NCBI GenBank assembly: GCA_937879855.1
Contig: CALFMO010000029.1
Span: forward strand, 1 to 19,949
DNA: 19,949 bases
DNA from: an uncultured Acidobacteriaceae bacterium
Lineage (GTDB): Bacteria > Acidobacteriota > Terriglobia > Terriglobales > Acidobacteriaceae
Reading direction: 5' to 3'
Shown here: positions 8,001 to 14,729 of the stretch, one piece after another
Position numbering within the stretch: position 1 is the stretch's first letter
Layout of the letters: every line of letters begins with the position of its first letter
The notes under the pieces: model-generated
Databases searched by the model: none
Told to the model about the DNA's origin: nothing
The model's input: only the letters and a program-made list of their open reading frames with translations
Position numbers and translations under genes: made by a program

Positions 8001-9541
8001 TTGTTGTTCTCCTGTGCGTTGCTCTCATGTATGGAGTGCGCCTTTTCAAGGATGTAAGTGAAATCCGAGCGCATGGCCATCGACTTCGGATCATGATGCG
8101 TCGGGTTGGTCGTAGCGTTGTTGTGGCAGGAAATGCAACTCGATGTGGCGAGTGGCACACCCCCATCGTGCAGTGGTTGGCTAAACGTTTCGAGCGTACT
8201 GTTGGCCAGAAAGGTCGGAAACGGAGTACATGTGGGGTCCGGAAGGCTGCCCGGATGCTTCTTGAATGAACAAGGAAAACTGCTGGGCCACTGCGTGGTA
8301 ATAAGGTCGTAGTGTTCCCATACAGTTCCTTTTATTCGCTTCCAGTCGTGGAACAGCTTGTTCAATACAGCAACATCATCGTCCTGGAACAGTTCTCCGG
8401 AACTCGGGCCGGTCCGAACGATCTGGCTCCGGAAGGTAGGATTCGCGGGAAATGGAGCCCATCCCAAGGGGTCTGGATCCCATGGGCCCAGGGGAACCTG
8501 ATTGACAGGGCAGTCTGAAGGTTTGCACTTGGGATCATAGAAGCTATAAGGGCCCGCAGTGGTGTGCTTGTCAACATCTTCCTGCGTTGGCACATTTTCA
8601 TGATGCTCAAAAGTCGTCCAAATCCATTGCTGGCGCTGGGCAGTTTTGTGGCCAACGTGAAATCCGATAAGGCCGAGCTTTACCTGCCGGCACGCATCGT
8701 CGCCTTTTTGCTTTGGGCGGTACAGAAGCCCATCAATGATGTGGTATTTCGGTGTGATTTTCTCACCAAAGTCGACACCCTGCTTCATCAGCTTCCAAGA
8801 CACTTTGATCATGATCGCGCCCAGGTTCCCCGTCCCGATGTTTCCCTCCGGGAAGTCGACCTCATCTTGAAAGGTCTCCTGGCCCTCGCGGTTGTATAGA
8901 TTGTTGTCTTTTATGTATCCGAACATCTGCCTGTTCATGAATATGACGAAAACCGCATAATTGCCGTTTTGGTCGAACAACGGCCCGGTCTTGAATGGCT
9001 CGTTGTATGTTTCCTCCATATCCATGTGAATGATCATCCCTTTCTTGTTCGCGCATGGGCCAGGGACGACCGGTTGGTTCGGGTCGCTCCAGTCGGAGGG
9101 GGCCCTCCCGTCCGTCAGCATGACATCTGGTAGCTGCTTGTATGTTTCCCAGACTGGCGTCCCCGCTCCAAGGAATCCGCCTTTAGGAGAATTGAGAGCG
9201 ATAAATGTCAACCACGAGTAATAATCGAACCCGCGTTGCAGCTTCTGCGCAGGCGTGTCACCTTTGGGATCCGATTCTTGGTTTGCGTCGCAGGGTATCC
9301 AGTTCTTCCCTTGCCTGATTGCGTTGTCGATCGTGTTTTCAATTACCCCGAAATCGATTTCGCTAATATTCTTAAGAGGAATGTCAGTACACGTCTTGTC
9401 GTCGGAGTTCGGTTTCCCCGATACCTGTTGTTGCATGTCGCGCCCGGCTGCCCGTCCCGTGGTCAGTGTCATGCAGCAAAGGAGCATCACGATGCCCAGA
9501 GCTCCGATGAACTTGAGCGCAAAACGGTCGACTTCGATCAT
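7997..9541 (-). CDS. Large exported monoheme cytochrome c-like protein, putative electron-transfer partner of the dehydrogenase
   Basis: From the chosen ATG the protein is 514 residues. It opens with a signal peptide (hydrophobic core IGALGIVMLLCCMTLTTG ending near AAGRD). It has a single C-terminal heme c motif, CISCH, 46 residues from the end, followed by a methionine-containing MAMRSDF segment that could give the axial ligand. The ~450 residues before the heme motif are not cytochrome-like. A conserved-looking stretch, GLIGFHVGHK then QWIWTTFEHHENVP, recalls a family of uncharacterised cytochrome c-type proteins. An open frame continues 20 codons upstream, but the ATG at 9541 has GAGGAGGA at 9551-9558, about 9 bases away, so I choose it. 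As first gene in the operon it replaces the triheme cytochrome subunit usual for fructose/gluconate dehydrogenases, and one heme could make it a simple acceptor for the flavoprotein. That role is inferred from position. Confidence 0.82.
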   Translation of the reverse strand: MIEVDRFALKFIGALGIVMLLCCMTLTTGRAAGRDMQQQVSGKPNSDDKTCTDIPLKNISEIDFGVIENTIDNAIRQGKNWIPCDANQESDPKGDTPAQKLQRGFDYYSWLTFIALNSPKGGFLGAGTPVWETYKQLPDVMLTDGRAPSDWSDPNQPVVPGPCANKKGMIIHMDMEETYNEPFKTGPLFDQNGNYAVFVIFMNRQMFGYIKDNNLYNREGQETFQDEVDFPEGNIGTGNLGAIMIKVSWKLMKQGVDFGEKITPKYHIIDGLLYRPKQKGDDACRQVKLGLIGFHVGHKTAQRQQWIWTTFEHHENVPTQEDVDKHTTAGPYSFYDPKCKPSDCPVNQVPLGPWDPDPLGWAPFPANPTFRSQIVRTGPSSGELFQDDDVAVLNKLFHDWKRIKGTVWEHYDLITTQWPSSFPCSFKKHPGSLPDPTCTPFPTFLANSTLETFSQPLHDGGVPLATSSCISCHNNATTNPTHHDPKSMAMRSDFTYILEKAHSIHESNAQENNK

Positions 9542-9559
9542 GACAATGCTTCCTCCTCT

Positions 9560-9581
9560 GGATACAGTTTTGACTGTATCC
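9560..9581. promoter_or_regulatory. Perfect 9-bp inverted repeat next to the ribosome site of the operon's first gene
   Basis: GGATACAGT-tttg-ACTGTATCC forms a perfect 9-bp inverted repeat with a 4-base spacer. Read on the minus strand it ends one or two bases before the GAGGAGGA ribosome-binding sequence (9551-9558) of the cytochrome-like gene. It would therefore sit in the 5' leader as a hairpin able to affect ribosome access, or act as a dimeric repressor operator. It shares the GATACA core with the other repeats upstream. Confidence 0.72.
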
Positions 9582-9585
9582 AAGC

Positions 9586-9699
9586 GATACACTCCCGCCA
9601 CAGGGGTACACTATGGCACCCTGTTTCTGAGACACACTTTACCTTTGGGGAAAATCGGTGAGTAGAAGGCCCCCTCGGATGCGAAGTATGGGATACACT
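9586..9699. repeat. Recurring GATACACT-like octamers upstream of the dehydrogenase operon
   Basis: Related octamers occur at 9586-9593 (GATACACT), 9605-9612 (GGTACACT), 9631-9638 (GACACACT) and 9692-9699 (GATACACT). A GATACAGT half-site is part of the inverted repeat at 9561-9568. All are in the same orientation on the plus strand, at intervals of 25, 19, 26 and 61 bases. The clustering suggests binding sites for a transcription factor, but no regulator gene is encoded next to them and the motif is not one I can name. Confidence 0.5.
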
Positions 9700-9720
9700 T
9701 CGCTCCTCCGATTCACCGAT
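9654..9720. repeat. Nested inverted repeat (stem arms ATCGGTGA and GCGAAGT)
   Basis: The outer arms ATCGGTGA (9654-9661) and TCACCGAT (9713-9720) enclose the inner arms CGGA-t-GCGAAGT (9676-9687) and ACTTCGC-tcc-TCCG (9697-9710), with a 9-base loop ATGGGATAC. As RNA this would be a long branched or interrupted hairpin on either strand. As DNA it is a compound palindrome. One GATACACT octamer overlaps the inner loop and arm. It may be an operator, a transcript-end structure, or a remnant of a short mobile repeat. Confidence 0.65.
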
Positions 9721-9988
9721 GGCGAACAACTTATTCTTCGGGTACCGAAATGTCAACCCCAAAAAAGATAGATATTTAATACGACAAAGTGGAAACGCGC
9801 CTGTGCGATGGTTTATTGCATTTCACGAATTCTCCTATTGCTGTCACCCTTATAATTTGAATCGCTATTCACCTTCGACGATTTTGGGGCCTGAGCGTAA
9901 GTCCGCTGTCCTTTCAGTTTGCGGGTTGGGGCTTCAGAATGAGTCGAGGTCGGCTACCTCCCGCCATTCCACTAGCTAGAGGAAGACT

Positions 9989-10456
9989 ATGGAAGACGCA
10001 ATCAAGGTTTCAATGCTTAAGGATGAGTATCTTCTCTTGCAGAAGTTCTACGAGGATTTTGATGCCCGGATCGTGACTATCAAAGGATGGAGTGCCACAA
10101 TCGGTATGGCAGCCATAGGCGGAGGCTTCTATCAAACTCACTATTTGTGGTTGTTTGGTGCAGTAGCTGCGGTTGTCTTTTGGCTTGTCGAGGCACTATG
10201 GAAGTCGTTTCAATACATGTACGGCCCACGCATAGAGCTGATCGAAAAGGCTTTCGCTTCCGACGATTTCTCCGGTATCGCCCCTCTCCAAATCTATTCG
10301 TCATGGTTCGAGACCCTTCAGGAACACGGTTTCGGTATAGTCGGAAACCTGTGCCTTGGCATCGTGGCATTTCCCCATATCATTACGGTCGTTGCTGGCA
10401 TCGCCCTATTTGCACTACAGGCGTTGGGTTGGATTGCGTTTCCGCCCAAGGGTTGA
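9989..10456 (+). CDS. Small membrane protein of unknown function
   Basis: This 155-residue protein has a charged N-terminal helix (about residues 1-30, rich in Asp/Glu/Lys with a LLLQKFYEDFDARI-like amphipathic pattern). Two closely spaced hydrophobic segments follow at about 33-47 and 52-68, then a ~45-residue soluble stretch, and a long hydrophobic C-terminal region at about 115-150 that could span once or twice. The ATG is preceded by AGAGGAAG at good distance. It stands alone, divergent from the dehydrogenase operon across a 447-base control region and convergent with the nucleotidyltransferase gene 34 bases downstream. The cytoplasmic helix plus paired spans recalls small membrane proteins found beside mobile or defence genes, such as SLATT-like effectors, but I see no diagnostic motif and do not assign it. 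Confidence 0.72.
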   Translation: MEDAIKVSMLKDEYLLLQKFYEDFDARIVTIKGWSATIGMAAIGGGFYQTHYLWLFGAVAAVVFWLVEALWKSFQYMYGPRIELIEKAFASDDFSGIAPLQIYSSWFETLQEHGFGIVGNLCLGIVAFPHIITVVAGIALFALQALGWIAFPPKG

Positions 10457-10490
10457 TCGCGCAGCCGAAACGGGCCCGGCAACGAGAAAG

Positions 10491-11225
10491 TTACATCCGG
10501 ATGAGGCCAAACGGAGTCGCAGCTATTTGGCATGATCTTTTCTGCTCTCGTGTGTCTTTATGGTTATGTGTTGGCAATTCCACAAAATTCGGAAATACCT
10601 TCCGCGCCTCGTATGTCAAGGTTCGGAGATGCAGATGGGCCATAACGAACCGGTTCAGCTCACCGCTCATGCCATATTTCAAGCGCAAGTCGAGAAGGAG
10701 TGCCTTCGCTGCAAACGTGTCTTCACTATGCCGGATGGCTCCATAAACAAAATCAACTTGCCTGTGCCGGACCGCCTTGATCGCTCCCCCATCGAGGACT
10801 AGGCCCGTTCTTAGGTCCATGGCAACCGCATTGCAATCTAGGTTGAAGGTACGCAGCACATTTTCGATCGAACAGGGGGCGCCGGTCTTCCTCAGTCCTA
10901 TCGTCTCTTCCAGACGCCACACATCCCAGTTCGGGGCTCCTTCAGCAGCTAGGAGATAGCCTCCATGGCGGTTGCGACGGCCAAATGCCTGGAGCACCGC
11001 GTCGAACTCTCCCCGACATAGGCGGCCGATGACAATGTCGAAATCGCGTGGTGTTTTGTCACCCTCTCCCTCATGCTGCATGACAATGGCGTCGCGAAGG
11101 GCTCCTGCGACAACGTAGATCTCGGCTCCACATCGGGAGAACTCGTTTAACGCTTGTGCCCGCGGGTCGGAATGGAGGGCTGTGAGAACAGCATCCCTCA
11201 CCGGATTCATCTGAAGCTGCTTCAT
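10491..11225 (-). CDS. Stand-alone nucleotidyltransferase domain protein (pol-beta superfamily, tRNA-nucleotidyltransferase-like head)
   Basis: The 244-residue protein has the nucleotidyltransferase core. YVVAGALRD at 37-45 is the glycine-containing loop. RDFDIVIG at 60-67 supplies the two metal-binding aspartates (61 and 63), and NWDVWRLE at 99-106 offers the third acidic residue, Asp101. The AGALRDAI...DFDI pattern most resembles the head of CCA-adding enzymes/poly(A) polymerases. The protein ends after one further helical region (KALLLDLRLKYGM), so the long RNA-binding body of those enzymes is missing. It is likely to transfer a nucleotide to an unknown acceptor; single-domain relatives include antibiotic- and tRNA-modifying enzymes and toxin components. 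No strong ribosome site precedes either the first Met or the Met at residue 6. It converges on the membrane protein gene, with no obvious partner on its own strand. Confidence 0.83.
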   Translation of the reverse strand: MKQLQMNPVRDAVLTALHSDPRAQALNEFSRCGAEIYVVAGALRDAIVMQHEGEGDKTPRDFDIVIGRLCRGEFDAVLQAFGRRNRHGGYLLAAEGAPNWDVWRLEETIGLRKTGAPCSIENVLRTFNLDCNAVAMDLRTGLVLDGGAIKAVRHRQVDFVYGAIRHSEDTFAAKALLLDLRLKYGMSGELNRFVMAHLHLRTLTYEARKVFPNFVELPTHNHKDTREQKRSCQIAATPFGLIRM

Positions 11226-11462
11226 GTGTTGGTTCAGCCTTCAGTTTACCGTAGTGCTCCGCAATAGCGAACAGGTTTTGCCTCCATGAAACTCGTTACG
11301 AAATAATGTCGATGGCGAGCCTCTCGAGAGGCCGTCTTTCACCATCGAGCTTCTGCCGCTTTCGTCGGATCCTCGCATACAATGGGAAGTGCTGAATGAA
11401 TCGTTTCGAGTTCGCTTCTGATCTGTATAGTAGCTGGTACGGACACGAGTTTTTGAGAGCCT
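11226..11462. promoter_or_regulatory. Divergent intergenic region upstream of the DHH phosphoesterase gene
   Basis: The 237 bases between the divergently transcribed nucleotidyltransferase and DHH genes hold no gene. A TATAGT hexamer at 11426-11431, preceded by TG and about 31 bases before the ATG, is a possible -10 element for the plus-strand cluster. No clear -35 element lies 16-18 bases upstream. The assignment is tentative. Confidence 0.3.
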
Positions 11463-12422
11463 ATGAGGAACGCAACCTTATACTTTCACTACCCATGCTT
11501 TGACGGACTCGTTTCAGCAGTTCTTGCCTGGGAGTTCCTTGAACAGCACGACGGCTGGAATATCAGTGATTTTCATTCCGTTGACTACACTCTGCGAGAC
11601 CACTGGCTTTCGAGCGAGTTAAAGACGCCCTGCGCGATCGTTGACTTTCTGTATCATCCTAGCGCCGCATTCTGGGCCGACCACCACCAGACCTCGATAC
11701 TCACCAAGGCGGCCGAGGAGGATTTCGAACGGCGAAAAGGCGACGCCTGCCTGCTCTTCGATGCCCGTGCGCGCTCTTGCGCCTCGCTGATTTTCCGGCA
11801 TCTCCGTCGGTCTCTGGTGGACAAGCCACACTTCAAGGAGATGGTCGCATGGGCGGAAAAAATCGACTCAGCGGCATACTCGTCAGTCGAAGAAGCGATT
11901 CTGGGTGGGGCGGCTGCCCTTCGCATTAGCCGGACGCTTTCTATGGAAGATGAGAGCGGAGCGGAATATCCGCGGTTTTTGCTGCGACAATTGCGAGATC
12001 ATGATCTTAGTTACGTGGCCGAACTCGACGAGGTCAAACGTCGCGAGGACCGGGTTCGCCGTGGCATCTTAAACGGCCTCCAGAGCGTGAAGGCAAAGCT
12101 CCACGTGGAGCCGGGAGACATTGCGGTCTTCGACGCCCGTCCCGCTGGCGATCAGGTAATCAGTCGGTACGCTCCTTATTACTTTGCGCCCAACGCTCGT
12201 TATTCAATTGCTGTCGTCCGTTCTCCCGAGGGCATAAGGATTACCGCCATGCGCAACCCGTGGCGAAGTTTCCGAAGCGTTCCCCTAGGCCGCGCCTTCG
12301 CGAGATTCGGTGGCGGCGGCCATCAGAGGGTAGGAGCCGTGCAACTCCCGGTCGCACATCGCAATCAGGTTCACCATGTGGTAGAGTCGCTGCTCGCGGA
12401 AATGCGACGTCCTGCACGCTAA
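11463..12422 (+). CDS. DHH-family phosphoesterase (RecJ/NrnA-like fold)
   Basis: The 319-residue protein has the layout of DHH/DHHA1 phosphoesterases. The N-terminal HYPCFDGLVSA at 9-19 is a variant of the usual H-x-D-x-D-G motif. VDFLYHP with Asp61 comes next, then the namesake DHH at 73-75 (WADHHQTS). A C-terminal DHHA1-type substrate loop, GGGGHQRVGA, lies at about 283-292. Known members use two manganese ions to degrade single-stranded DNA (RecJ), nanoRNA/pAp (NrnA) or cyclic dinucleotides (GdpP-type). There is no membrane segment or extra sensory domain, so a soluble exonuclease or small-nucleotide phosphodiesterase is likely. The ATG has GAGAG about 5 bases upstream. It is the first gene of a tight plus-strand cluster, and the next gene starts 12 bases after its stop. 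Confidence 0.88.
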   Translation: MRNATLYFHYPCFDGLVSAVLAWEFLEQHDGWNISDFHSVDYTLRDHWLSSELKTPCAIVDFLYHPSAAFWADHHQTSILTKAAEEDFERRKGDACLLFDARARSCASLIFRHLRRSLVDKPHFKEMVAWAEKIDSAAYSSVEEAILGGAAALRISRTLSMEDESGAEYPRFLLRQLRDHDLSYVAELDEVKRREDRVRRGILNGLQSVKAKLHVEPGDIAVFDARPAGDQVISRYAPYYFAPNARYSIAVVRSPEGIRITAMRNPWRSFRSVPLGRAFARFGGGGHQRVGAVQLPVAHRNQVHHVVESLLAEMRRPAR

Positions 12423-12434
12423 CGGGGCAATCGC

Positions 12435-13346
12435 TTGATCGACAAGTTTAATTTCTACGATATCTACGGATACTTCCTCCCCGGGGCAGCGTTTCTGGCC
12501 GTGCTTTGGATCCCGTTTGGATTGGTGCGACATTCATGGCCCTCCAGCGATTGGAGTTCCGCTCTGGTCACGGCGGTCTTCGCATACATTGTCGGACACC
12601 TGATGCAAAGCGTGGCAACCAACGCGATTCCTTCTTGGAAAGCGAAAAGTACAGACACGACGATTCGTTATCCATCTGAAATCTACCTTGATGCCACGAA
12701 TAACGAACTGCCCACTCCTGCCAAGCAGAAGATTAACGAACTGACGACCGCACAGTTCGGTCTGACGCTTCGCGTCGACCAGACCGGCGATGCCACCATC
12801 GATAAGGTGCGCAACAATGCTTTCCTCCTAGCCCGCCAGATATTGATCCAGGGAAAGGCCGTCAGCTACGCTGAGCAGTTCCAGGGAATGTACGCTCTGA
12901 CGCGCGGCCTCGTATCCGTTTTTGCTCTTGCCTCGGTTTACTGGCTAGGATGGGCGGCGGCGATTGTGAAAAACAGATGGGTTGTGAGCGGCGCGGTTCT
13001 CGTGATGGTGGTCTCGGTTTTGATACTCATGAATATATCGGCCGTGATGTTGCGGAATATCCTCGATGCGCCCCGAAAGCGGAAGTTCGAGTTGGGATAT
13101 GCTGTGTTTCTGCTGATCTCGTTTCTTACGATCGGCTATGCCTTTGGCGTCCGGTATACGACAACTCGCGGCCAGAGCGCTCTGTTGGCGTTCCTTGCCG
13201 CATGGGCGCTCATTGCTTCCCTACGTGCCTATGGAGCCTACAATTTCTTCGCAGGACGATTCGCAAGTACGGTGTGGCGGGATTACCTGGCCTACAATGT
13301 CAAAACCGCCGGCGGCAGTTCCTCGGCGGACGAAGAGAAACACTGA
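12435..13346 (+). CDS. Multi-spanning membrane protein of unknown function (TTG start)
   Basis: This 303-residue protein starts at a TTG 12 bases after the DHH gene's stop, with GGGG about 7 bases upstream. I accept the unusual start because the conserved-looking N-terminus (FNFYDIYGYFLPGAAF) begins right after it. Hydrophobic segments occur at about 14-30, 37-55, 153-178, 183-205, 219-240 and 245-265, giving five or six spans. A soluble loop of roughly 95 residues (60-150) follows the second span. The FYDIxGYxLPG opening is one I recall from uncharacterised membrane proteins in accessory clusters; I cannot name a family. Its stop codon abuts the ATG of the next gene, so the two are almost certainly co-translated, and the loop or C-terminus could dock the neighbouring phosphoesterase at the membrane (inference). 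Confidence 0.8.
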   Translation: MIDKFNFYDIYGYFLPGAAFLAVLWIPFGLVRHSWPSSDWSSALVTAVFAYIVGHLMQSVATNAIPSWKAKSTDTTIRYPSEIYLDATNNELPTPAKQKINELTTAQFGLTLRVDQTGDATIDKVRNNAFLLARQILIQGKAVSYAEQFQGMYALTRGLVSVFALASVYWLGWAAAIVKNRWVVSGAVLVMVVSVLILMNISAVMLRNILDAPRKRKFELGYAVFLLISFLTIGYAFGVRYTTTRGQSALLAFLAAWALIASLRAYGAYNFFAGRFASTVWRDYLAYNVKTAGGSSSADEEKH

Positions 13347-14669
13347 ATGTGCGCAGCAGACGTGGCGAAATCAAGAATCAACCATGGCCTTTTGATTCAA
13401 TTGTTGCTGAGTCTGTGTGTATTGGCCGTTGTCATTTGGAAGTTGGAAAATATCGCAAGAGTTTTTTTGGCCAACCAGGAACTCACCAAACCGTCGGAGT
13501 TCATTCCGGCAGCGGAAGGAACATGGAGGTTCATCGTTTCGGGAGACTCTCGCAACTGTGGCGACGTGGTCATGCCCGCGATTGCCGACCAAAGCATTGA
13601 GCGATACCAGCCGTCCTTCTACTGGCACCTGGGCGATCTTCGCGCCATCTACAAGATCGATGAAGACATGACCGCAGCGGCGGAGAAAGCTGGCCAGTAC
13701 CTCAGTTGCGAGTCATACCATAAGCGCGCCTGGCAAGACTTCATCGATCATCAGATTGTTCCTTTCGGAACGACGCGTTTTTACCTGGGGATCGGTAATC
13801 ACGAAACGATTCCCCCCAAGACGCCAGCGGAATTCTCCTCGCAATTTCAAGATTGGCTGCTGACGCCCCGTCTTCTGATGCAGAGCCAGGACAAAGAAGA
13901 GATCGCTGCAGCGAAAAGCGGACCCTGCCGGAAAATTGCCGCTCGGCCCTATCTGTCCGCCGTTCCTTACTACCACTGGGTCCGGGGCGGGGTTGATTTC
14001 ATGTCTCTTGACAATTCGTCTGGGGTCTTCCCCAGCGATCAACTGGATTGGTTTGACTGCACGCTCGAAAGGGCGCACAACAACAGTGGAATCAGCACCG
14101 TGGTGGTGGGCATGCATGAAGCTCTGCCTTCGAGCAGGGCGAGCGATCACGCCATGTGTGACAACGCGATCAACGATCCGGCTCGAAAAAGGGAGAGTTG
14201 TGAAAGCGGCATGCATGTTTACGACGCTCTTGTAGAGTTTCAGAGGACGAAGAAAGTCTACGTACTTGCCAGCCATTCGCATTTCTACATGAAAGGCATC
14301 TTTGATAACCAACCGCCCAGGAACCGCTTGGACGGCTGGATCGTAGGAACGGCTGGAGCCGTACGTTACGCCCTTCCTTCAGGTACAAGGCCCGGTCCTG
14401 ACGCCAAAACAGATGTTTACGGCTACCTGCTAGGAACCGTGCTGCCGAATGGGGAGATTGATTTCAAATTCCAGCAGGTAGCGGAATCTGACATGCCCGG
14501 CGAAGTACGTCAACAGTATCCGCCCGGATTGATTTCATGGTGCTACGCCAAGAACTCTCGCAATCAGGAACCGGACTCGGAGGAGACTACGAATCGTTGT
14601 AGCCCGCCGACCCCGTCGTCCCCGGCTTTGCCAGTGCCCACCAAACCATCTGGCGCCGCGGGCCACTGA
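13347..14669 (+). CDS. Membrane-anchored calcineurin-like metallophosphoesterase
   Basis: The 440-residue protein has one N-terminal hydrophobic segment (about residues 15-33, LLIQLLLSLCVLAVVIW). A metallophosphoesterase domain follows: GDSR at 66-69, GDLR at 96-99, GNHE at 150-153, GMHEALP in the middle and SHSHFYMKG toward the C-terminus. These supply the Asp, Asn and His ligands of a two-metal site. The basic residues before the hydrophobic segment favour an N-in orientation, which would put the catalytic domain in the periplasm. A Pro/Ser-rich tail of ~30 residues ends the protein. Its ATG immediately follows the stop of the membrane protein gene (TGA-ATG, no gap), a coupled arrangement. 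Substrate unknown. The motif variants (GDSR, GDLR) differ from the minus-strand metallophosphoesterase at 2197-3552, so this is not a recent duplicate. Confidence 0.88.
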   Translation: MCAADVAKSRINHGLLIQLLLSLCVLAVVIWKLENIARVFLANQELTKPSEFIPAAEGTWRFIVSGDSRNCGDVVMPAIADQSIERYQPSFYWHLGDLRAIYKIDEDMTAAAEKAGQYLSCESYHKRAWQDFIDHQIVPFGTTRFYLGIGNHETIPPKTPAEFSSQFQDWLLTPRLLMQSQDKEEIAAAKSGPCRKIAARPYLSAVPYYHWVRGGVDFMSLDNSSGVFPSDQLDWFDCTLERAHNNSGISTVVVGMHEALPSSRASDHAMCDNAINDPARKRESCESGMHVYDALVEFQRTKKVYVLASHSHFYMKGIFDNQPPRNRLDGWIVGTAGAVRYALPSGTRPGPDAKTDVYGYLLGTVLPNGEIDFKFQQVAESDMPGEVRQQYPPGLISWCYAKNSRNQEPDSEETTNRCSPPTPSSPALPVPTKPSGAAGH

Positions 14670-14729
14670 TTGCAATGTTTCGTGAATGCTAAAGTTCGGC
14701 TCGAACCTACGTTTCCTGGAAACGTCGAC

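Larger units (their letters stand above)
9542..9988. promoter_or_regulatory. Divergent control region between the dehydrogenase operon and the 155-residue membrane protein gene
   Basis: No gene is convincing here; an 86-codon open frame on the plus strand has an unprotein-like composition. The left third is packed with inverted repeats and GATACACT-like octamers (separate entries). The right part is AT-richer and contains a perfect TATAAT at 9851-9856 on the plus strand. I find no good -35 hexamer at standard spacing, so the promoter for the plus-strand gene is only a candidate. Transcription of the minus-strand operon must also start within this region. Confidence 0.5.

Noticed and set aside
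9719..9979. 86-codon plus-strand open frame upstream of the membrane protein gene
   Set aside because: There is no ribosome site or protein-like composition, and it lies in the divergent control region.
10087..10746. 219-codon plus-strand open frame running through two genes
   Set aside because: It overlaps the supported membrane protein and, antisense, the nucleotidyltransferase core, with no motif of its own.
12950..13600. 216-codon plus-strand open frame across the membrane protein and metallophosphoesterase genes
   Set aside because: It is out of frame with two well-supported genes. Its composition (rich in Cys, Arg and Gly) is unlike a real protein.
13713..14312. 199-codon minus-strand open frame in the anchored metallophosphoesterase gene
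   Set aside because: It is antisense to the catalytic domain, and its Arg/His-rich composition is typical of a shadow frame.
2197..14669. The two metallophosphoesterases as recent duplicates
   Set aside because: Their motif variants (GDSG/GDVVYD/GNHD versus GDSR/GDLR/GNHE), lengths, neighbours and membrane anchoring differ, so they are independent family members.
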